NCBI GenBank assembly: GCA_009733575.1
Contig: ML769384.1
Coordinates: 809,257 to 873,256 of the forward strand
Reading direction: 5' to 3'
Source of the DNA: Gymnopus androsaceus JB14
Lineage: Eukaryota > Basidiomycota > Agaricomycetes > Agaricales > Omphalotaceae
Length of the DNA stretch: 64,000 bases
Shown here: in pieces, positions 57,301-64,000 of the stretch
How the letters are laid out: each line of letters opens with the position of its first letter
Position numbering within the stretch: the stretch's first letter is position 1
Program-made: the position numbers and the translations under genes
Notes under the pieces: generated by a model
What the model was told of the DNA's origin: nothing
What the model saw: the letters and a program-made list of their open reading frames with translations, nothing else
Databases searched by the model: none

Positions 57301-60300
57301 GATATGTTCCGATATTCGTGGAATTTCGGCCAGAACTGGACTAACTGGACTACTTGGGAAGACACGACGACGGTCAACACAACATTCTTTGCGGACGCGG
57401 ATCTGTTCTGGGATGGAGATCATATCATGGTGCAATGTATGTTTTCGCCAATGGTCTTCTCTCTGATTGCTTACTATTTCATAGATTGGAGTGCGCTTGC
57501 GCTATCCAGTACACATGTAGTGCATGCTGACTACGGCTGGTCTGGGTTCACCCGTCGCGTCCCTCAATTTATTGCCACTGGTGTTTTCAACGAGTGGGGC
57601 GACAATCAAGGCATAGCAAACACATTCTCGCAGGTCGGGGATGGTCTTTGGGAATTCACGTTCATGTACTTCTGGCCCACCTACTTCCAAGTCCACGTAT
57701 GGGATGAAACGGATGACTTCTATTACGGCGACGTCGATAGTGATGGTGTTCTTGATCGTTTGCCGCCAAACACTGAAGCCACCAACTACCTGAACATGTC
57801 AGCCCCTCCCAAGCCCCATCTCTCTTGGACGGTGTATCTCGATGACAGTACCATGACCTGGTACCTTGCACCTCAGGGTCGAGAAGGCGTTGGCGCTACC
57901 ACGTACGCGCTGCTTGTCTCCATCCCCCTCATTACCGGAACTCTCGCTGTTCTCATCTTCATGTGGTCCTTCTACGGCATCAGGTACAATCAGTATGGTG
58001 TTAAAGCCAAAACCAACTATTTCCCCATCTTTGGAGGAAAATCATCCGACTCCAAAGACGGCGCCGCCATGTCCGAGAAGAAGTCCGAGAAGAAGTTCTT
58101 CAGTCATAAACATCATAGCGATATTATAGGCTGGCCTGAGGATAAAAACAAGCGCAGAAAAGTCCTTATTGCCACCCTGGAGTACGAGATCATCGATTGG
58201 AAACTGAAGGTCAAGATTGGTGGGCTTGGTGTCATGTCGAGTTGATCGGTAAAGCGATGTCGGATGTCGACTTATTATGGGTCGTGCCCAAGGTCAAGGA
58301 CATTGAATACCCTGCAGGTGATCCCGCCGAACCTATCGAAGTCATTATATTTGGAGAGCCATACCTCATCGAGGTCGAGACGCACGTCTTGGATAACATC
58401 ACCTATGTGATCCTCGATAGTCCTGTCTTCCGTGCTCAGACCAAGGCGGATCCCTATCCCGCTCGCATGGACGATCTTAGCTCCGCCATCTTCTATTCGA
58501 CATGGAACCAAGCAATCGCTGCCACAGTTCGCCGAAACCCAACCGTCGATATCTATCACGTCAACGACTACCACGGTGCGCTAGCTCCCATCTATCTCCT
58601 TCCCAAAGTCCTCCCGGTCTGTCTTTCTTTGCATAATGCCGAGTTCCAAGGTCTCTGGCCTCTGCGTACCAAAGAGGAGATGAAAGAGGTCTGCTCGGCA
58701 TTCAATATCAGCAAGGAACATTGCACAAAATACGTCCAATTCGGTAACACGTTCAATCTGCTGCATGCCGCTGCCTCTTTCATCAGTGTGCATCAAAAGA
58801 GTATCGGTGTCGCCGGTGTTTCTGACAAGTATGGAAACGTAGTTGGGCTCGTTATCCTGCTCTATGGACTTTGAACATGTGGACTCGCTTCCCAACCCTG
58901 ATCCCACTGATATCGCTGCCTTGGACGAAAGTCCGATGGACGCCAAGAAAGTCGAAGTTGACCATGTCGCCGAATCCGCTCGCCCCGAAAACAAGAGACA
59001 AGCTCAGGAATGGGCAGGACTGAAGCAGGATCCTGATTCTGATCTATTTGTGTTCGTTGGTCGTTGGTCCAAGCAGAAAGGTGTTGATCTTATTGCTGAT
59101 GTTATGCCCTCGTTGTAAGTCGTTTGCTTCACTGGTGTTCAATGTTCTTACCCTCTTTGGATAGACTGGAGAAGCGCCCCACTATTCAGCTCATTACTGT
59201 TGGACCTGTTATTGATTTATATGGTCGTTTCGCGGCAGAGAAGCTGGCTCGCTTGATGGAATTGTATCCTGATCGCGTGTTCTCGAAACCAGAGTTCACT
59301 GCTCTTCCTCCGTTCTTGTTCAGCGGTGCAGACTTTGCGCTCATTCCTTCTCGTGATGAGCCATTCGGTTTGGTGGCAGTCGAATTCGGTCGCAAGGGTG
59401 CTCTGGGTGTGGGTTCTCGTCTTGGAGGATTAGGTCTTATGCCGGTTGGTAAAGTTTTGTATACCCTTTTCACTGGTTTGTTTCTTACACGCGCATGTTC
59501 TAGTGGTTCCCCGTCGAATCCAGTTCGACGGCTCATATGTTATCACAATTGACGAAAACCATCAAAATGGCGCTCAAGTCTACTGAGGAGGAACGCGCAA
59601 TTCTCCGTGCTCGCTCTGCTTTGCAAAGGTTCCCGGTTGTTGAATGGCGGCAGCGCATGGAAGACTTCCATAAACGCAGTATCAACGCAAGTCGAGACGG
59701 TGCTGGTGCGGATGCTTGGAGAGAAAGTGACTGCGACAATGGAACTGGAGGGCTTCGTCCAGTGGCTGAGGCTGATGACTGGAATCCCGTCAATCAGGAT
59801 TACCCCTCTCACCCCGGCTGGGATGGCAGTAGTTTGACTGTCGATAATCTAGCTAGCCCAGTCGGAAGTCCGCTCGGAAGTCCTAGCATGAACAACTCGG
59901 TGGAAATGTTTGCTTCGGATGAATCCGCTAATGCTCCGCCTCGCCTTCTTCAACCTAGTGATGATGGGGATGCAGCGTCAACTGCCTCTTATGATGATTT
60001 CCTTAGCCGAGCCAATCGTGCTATTGCCCGTGATCAGCGACATGCTCCTGATCCATTCCTCGACGGAGACTTCAAGCGCCCTGCTCGACCGTTCAGTTCT
60101 CATTCTCGAATGTCTTCAGCGTCGTCTATTGCGGATGTCGCCGATGAGCACTCGAGTTCAGTGCTGAATCAAGCTATTGCCTCGGTGAGTATTATTCAGT
60201 TCCAATAATCCAATTTCTAATATTGCCTTGCCAGTTTACGGATGCCGATGGAGGAGTTGCCGCCGACTTCGTTCAAAAACTCCAAGATCTCACTGCTAAG

Positions 60301-62238
60301 AATTCTGAACATGAACTGTCCATCGAAAAGTACCTCATTAAGAGTGAAGAGGCCTTCTTTGGGAAAGTACGCAAAGACAAATTAAGCAGCGCCACTAGCG
60401 TGCGCTCTCATCAACGCGATTCAGTGTGGGGAACTCCCGATCCTTCAATATACTCCCGTCCATCTTGTAAGTGTATCGTTTCTGTATACTGGCTACTGCT
60501 CACGCCATTATTTTTCAGCCCCGATGGGAGATACCTTCCCCAATGCAGATTGGGAAGCGCCACAGGCTCAGCCCACACAGAATCAAATGACACGTCCTTC
60601 AAATCTTCTTGTCTCGTGAACTTGGCGGATGGCCGCTGTATACAATCATCATTGCTCTTGGACAGGTTCGTAAAAACGAGTTGATACTATTCTCCAGCTG
60701 CTTACACCTTCTACAGACGCTATGTGCCACTAGTTTCCAGATTACACTTTTATCTGGACACAATTGGCAATCCAATACTGAACTCTACATCCTCGGTGGT
60801 ATTTTCCTCGCTGCCTCTGCCGTCTGGTATCCATTATTCCGCCTCAAACCATCGGTCTATGTTCTTTCTGCCCCATGGATCTTCTTCGGTGTCGCGTTTT
60901 TCCTCATCGGATTGCCCTCTGTTTCTACCGCTCTAAATCCATCGCATAAGATTGTGTCCAACATTGCGACGTGGTGTTACGCGGTTGCCTCTGCGGCTGC
61001 CTTCATGTTTTTCGGTCTCAACTTCGGTGAAGAAGCAGTAAGTTGCCAATGCAAATGCTCTCCAGGTAAAAGAAACTGAACTAAATTTCAGGGTGCTGCG
61101 ACGGAGGTTTGGATGCTGCGGGCCTGTATCGTGCAAGGATCTCAGCAACTTTGGGTTGCGGCTCTTTGGTATTGGGGTTATAAGCTCAATACCGAAGCTG
61201 ATAATTATACACCACCTTGGTGGATCTGTGTTGCCGTGTGGCCGTTGTCCATTCTATGCTTCTTATGCTTCTTCCTTCTTCTTTATGGCCTTCCTGGTAT
61301 GTCATTCACTTGTTCCCTGATTTCGCCAACTCTATAACACTGTATCGCTGTAGATTATTACCGACAAACCCCTCCCAAGGTCCCCAATTTCGTGAGAACA
61401 CTTTTCCGCCGAAGGATTGTCATTTGGTTCCTCGTTTCGGTCGTTTTGCAAAGTTACTGGCTCAGTGGTGTAAGTACTTTCGACGGTATTTATTTGCAGC
61501 TCTAACTGATAGATTCATATGTTTAGCCCTACGGTCAGAACTGGCACTTCTTGTGGAACTCTGAACTTCCGACATGGCAAATCCTACTTCTTGTTCTCGC
61601 CTTCTTTATTGGTGTCTGGTCCCTCATGCTCTTCGTTTTGACCCATTTCAGTAAAACACATACATGGCTTCTACCTGTATTTGCGGTGGGACTGGGTGCG
61701 CCAAGATGGTGTCAGGTGCGTATTGCGGCGACCGTCCATCTAATGAAAGCTCTTACGAATCGTTCTTGTTACAGATCCTTTGGGGTACTTCGGGTATCGC
61801 GTATTATGTCCCATGGGCCCACAGTGGAGGGCCGTACCTTGCGATCGGACTCTGGCTCTGGCTGGGTGTCCTCGACTCCGTGCAGGGTGTTGGTCTCGGT
61901 CTGATCCTGCTTCAAACCCTCTCCCGACTGCACGTAACTGTTACACTCGCGTTCTCCCAAATCCTTGGAGCCGCTGTAGTCATGATCGCACGTGCAACAG
62001 CCCCAGATGCCTTGGGTCCTGGAACAGTGTTCCCTGATGTGGGTAAATGGAATCCACAGAACGGTCTCTCTGGAAGTCCCATGGTGGAACCTATGTTTTG
62101 GGTTTGCCTCATTTGCCAACTTATCATCGTTGCCGGCTACTTCTGGTTCTACAGAAGGGAAGAACTCGGTAAGTTGACAGCTTTTAACATTTTAGCGTTG
62201 CTGCATTTGCTGAATCCTTGTCCACAGCACGACCATAA
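54308..62238 (+). CDS. Cell wall alpha-1,3-glucan synthase (Ags1/Mok1 type), with several frame breaks
   Basis: Very large plasma-membrane enzyme that makes and exports cell wall alpha-1,3-glucan. After a signal peptide ([20 protein letters not shown]) the extracellular GH13-like domain carries [20 protein letters not shown], the nucleophile block [17 protein letters not shown], the acid Glu in [10 protein letters not shown], and [21 protein letters not shown] membrane span ([22 protein letters not shown]) leads to the cytosolic GT5 glycogen-synthase-like domain: [50 protein letters not shown] and [21 protein letters not shown] Ser-rich linker and about 10 C-terminal spans follow ([12 protein letters not shown] to [20 protein letters not shown]), ending ELARP. 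The first half splices cleanly. In the second half the frame breaks near 58237-58245, 58835-58838, 58871-58878, 59450-59460 and 60598-60612. Confidence 0.93.
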
Positions 62239-62449
62239 TCGAGAATCGGAAGATCATTATCTACATATGCGGGGGATGAGGCTCGGACATTATTTTCACA
62301 GGATTTGCTTGCTATCTTTGCTAAACACTTACAATCTTTTGAACTGGGACAATGAAACTTACTTGCATATAATTGTATATAAAATGTCGTAGAATTACAC
62401 AAAAACTAGACTTTTGATCGCTAGAATTCGGTTATGAGTGCTGCACTAA

Positions 62450-63392
62450 TTACACCAATACTTTGGATAGGATTTGATAGTCAACATTCTCATCCTCTTC
62501 ATAGTCTTCGTCGCCATCCTCATGGTAGGTGGGCGAGCTGGGATCTAGCTGAAATCTGTTCGATGTAGACTATATTAATGCAGTGAGTTCGTCAACAGAA
62601 AGAACACACCCCATTGCGTTGTAGAAGTCATTGGCGCCTGCATTTTCTAATGGGAAAAGTCCTTGAGTTCAATGCCAATCCTTTACAATGTAAACGTACT
62701 ATCCAATGCGGTTAACATGATTTTTTCCATGCGGAACTTTTGACCCACTGCTTCAAGTAACTTCACCAAAAATTTACCAATACCCTTGCGTTGGTGTGAA
62801 CGGCTGATCTGAATCTCGTAGCTATGCAGACGAGGTAAATCAACCCAAGCGATATGCAGATGAAAAATAGACAGACCAGTACACGAGATCCTCTTCCTCT
62901 TCATGCTCGAAACGGAAAGCCGAATAACCAGCAATCTGGTCTGGGTGGTCTTGCGATGTAATCAAAATAAATCTCGCAAGAGGATTGAAGAGTTCTTCTT
63001 TTTTTTCGGGAGGATTCCATCCCATTGAGGAAGTTATATACCTGTTGGATTAGCCGACCGCGATTAGTGATAAGTTGACGCTCGACATGACTTACAGTTC
63101 CTTCATATTCTCTTCGATGATGGTCCAGATTTGTCCTCTGTTACTTTCCGACAGCTCCCCAGTAAGAGAGAATCGACATCCGTAGCTGAATTTCTAGATT
63201 GGAATCCTTGTAGGTCCTATCCTTGCAGACAGGTGCCCTTAGTACTTACGCGTCAAGCTGGTCTACGTTTTTGAGCGCGACACTCAACTGCTTTGCCGTT
63301 TTCTAAAGAAAAAGTGAGGGTCATTCATGCTCAGAGGATGTGTGTGTTACTTCGTTGGCAAGTTTAACAGCTTTTGAACCATCGGAAGACAT
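62450..63392 (-). CDS. N-alpha-acetyltransferase 40 (NatD/Nat4)
   Basis: GNAT enzyme that acetylates the N-terminus of histones H4 and H2A. The start is MSSDGSKAVKLANEKTAKQL, followed by FSYGCRFSLTGELSESNRGQ, IWTIIEENMKELY and the family block SSMGWNPPEKKEELFNPLAR. FILITSQDHPDQIAGYSAFR and FEHEEEEDLVYCYEIQISRS follow, then the acetyl-CoA loop HQRKGIGKFLVKLLE (RxxGxG). After an intron the end is DKNAGANDFYNAMGFQLDPS and YEENVDYQILSKVLV. Six short introns splice in frame. Complete. It starts head-to-head with RIO2. Confidence 0.92.
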
Positions 63393-63570
63393 AATGAAGA
63401 AAAAGGTTGGATGGCGCAAGTTGGAACGCGCAACGTGCTGGGCGTTTATTATTTCAAATTCAACTGATTTATAACTGGCGCCCGTCTTCTCTTTTTTCTA
63501 CTATCATCCTCCTTCCACACCAAGCGTTTTTCTCAAAGACGACCTAAACCGTTGTTGCGATCTAGTAGAA
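63393..63570. promoter_or_regulatory. Short divergent promoter between NatD and RIO2
   Basis: 178 bp separate the start codons. It includes a GGCGCC word at 63477-63482 and a pyrimidine-rich tract on the RIO2 side. Shared control is inferred from spacing only. Confidence 0.5.
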
Positions 63571-64000
63571 ATGAAACTCGATGCGACAGATCTAAGATAT
63601 GTTACCTCAGATGAGTTTCGTGTGCTTACCGCAGTACGTCTCTCAGCCTTCCTTCGTTTGTGATACTTGACCAACGGATAGGTAGAAATGGGATCCAAGA
63701 ACCATGAAGTTGTCCCCACCACCCTGATTGCACAAATTTCCGGTTTACGAAACGGAGGCGTCAACAAACTTATCGGCTCTCTTGCGAAACGAAACCTTGT
63801 AGCAAAGGTTCAAAATTCAAAATGTGATTAACGTTGCAGCCGCGTTTTACTTTGGCAGTTAACAACGAATATAGACGACGGGTACAGATTGACATATGGA
63901 GGTTACGACTTTCTTGCCATGCGAGCTCTATCGAAAAGGGAGTCTATGTATTCAGTTGGAAACCAAATAGGTGTAGGGAAAGAGTCAGGTTGATGAAATT
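63571..64000 (+). CDS. RIO2: RIO2 protein kinase, 5' part only (runs off the window)
   Basis: Atypical kinase/ATPase of late 40S ribosomal subunit maturation. The N-terminal RIO2 winged helix is complete: [20 protein letters not shown], an intron, [40 protein letters not shown] and, after a second intron (GTGATT...ATATAG), [19 protein letters not shown]. The start of the kinase domain, [12 protein letters not shown], holds the glycine loop. A third intron seems to begin near 63988, just before the usual Asp-Ile-Tyr. The catalytic part lies beyond the window edge. Confidence 0.93.

Overview
The window is nuclear DNA of a filamentous basidiomycete, most likely an Agaricomycete mushroom. Genes are closely packed on both strands and cut by many introns of about 45-65 nt, nearly all GT-AG. 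Several products are fungal: an alpha-1,3-glucan synthase, a GH5 mannanase, a fungal-type Mediator subunit 5, an AIM6-like protein and an NPC2-like lipid transfer protein. I could not name the genus. Exon joins were worked out by eye from reading frame, splice signals and family conservation, so gene ends are firmer than internal exon borders.

Layout. 0.2-16 kb holds housekeeping genes: a RhoGEF (+), a CCR4/Ngl2-type nuclease (-), an M16C metalloprotease (+), a NUFIP/Rsa1 snoRNP assembly factor (-), a triple-KH RNA-binding protein (-), ribosomal protein uL13 (-) and an SMP-30-type lactonase (-). 16.1-17.9 kb is a head-to-head pair of mitochondrial genes, acyl carrier protein and ribosomal protein bL17m. 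17.9-29.2 kb is the accessory part: a tandem duplication carrying two AIM6-like genes, two members of an unassigned small-protein family, a decayed F-box-like gene, a membrane protein of unknown function, an NPC2-like gene and a GH5 gene. 30.6-45.6 kb carries a ZIP transporter, the Rix1-complex protein IPI1, a secreted double-psi beta-barrel protein, eIF3h, a CDF metal transporter and Mediator 5. 45.7-54 kb carries a GRIP golgin, Pex14, mitochondrial EF-Tu, glycine cleavage H protein and complex I subunit NDUFB11. 54.3-62.2 kb is one large alpha-1,3-glucan synthase gene. The window ends with the head-to-head pair NatD acetyltransferase and RIO2 kinase, the latter cut by the window edge.

Themes. 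Ribosome production recurs (NUFIP, IPI1, RIO2, uL13, eIF3h), as do mitochondrial functions (ACP, bL17m, EF-Tu, GCSH, NDUFB11) and metal transport (ZIP for uptake, CDF for efflux or storage). Many neighbours are divergent with 80-220 bp between start codons, so promoters are probably shared.

Main caution and most notable pattern: several deeply conserved genes contain isolated one- or two-base frame breaks that no plausible intron removes (M16C, NUFIP twice, GH5, eIF3h, alpha-glucan synthase about five times, probably IPI1). Some lie in short homopolymers. This looks more like base-level assembly error than loss of so many core genes, but raw reads or transcripts are needed to decide. I found no CRISPR, rRNA, tRNA, intact transposon or convincing new multi-gene system. 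The best leads for new biology are the small-protein family and the duplication that copied the tail of a neighbouring ribosomal protein gene.
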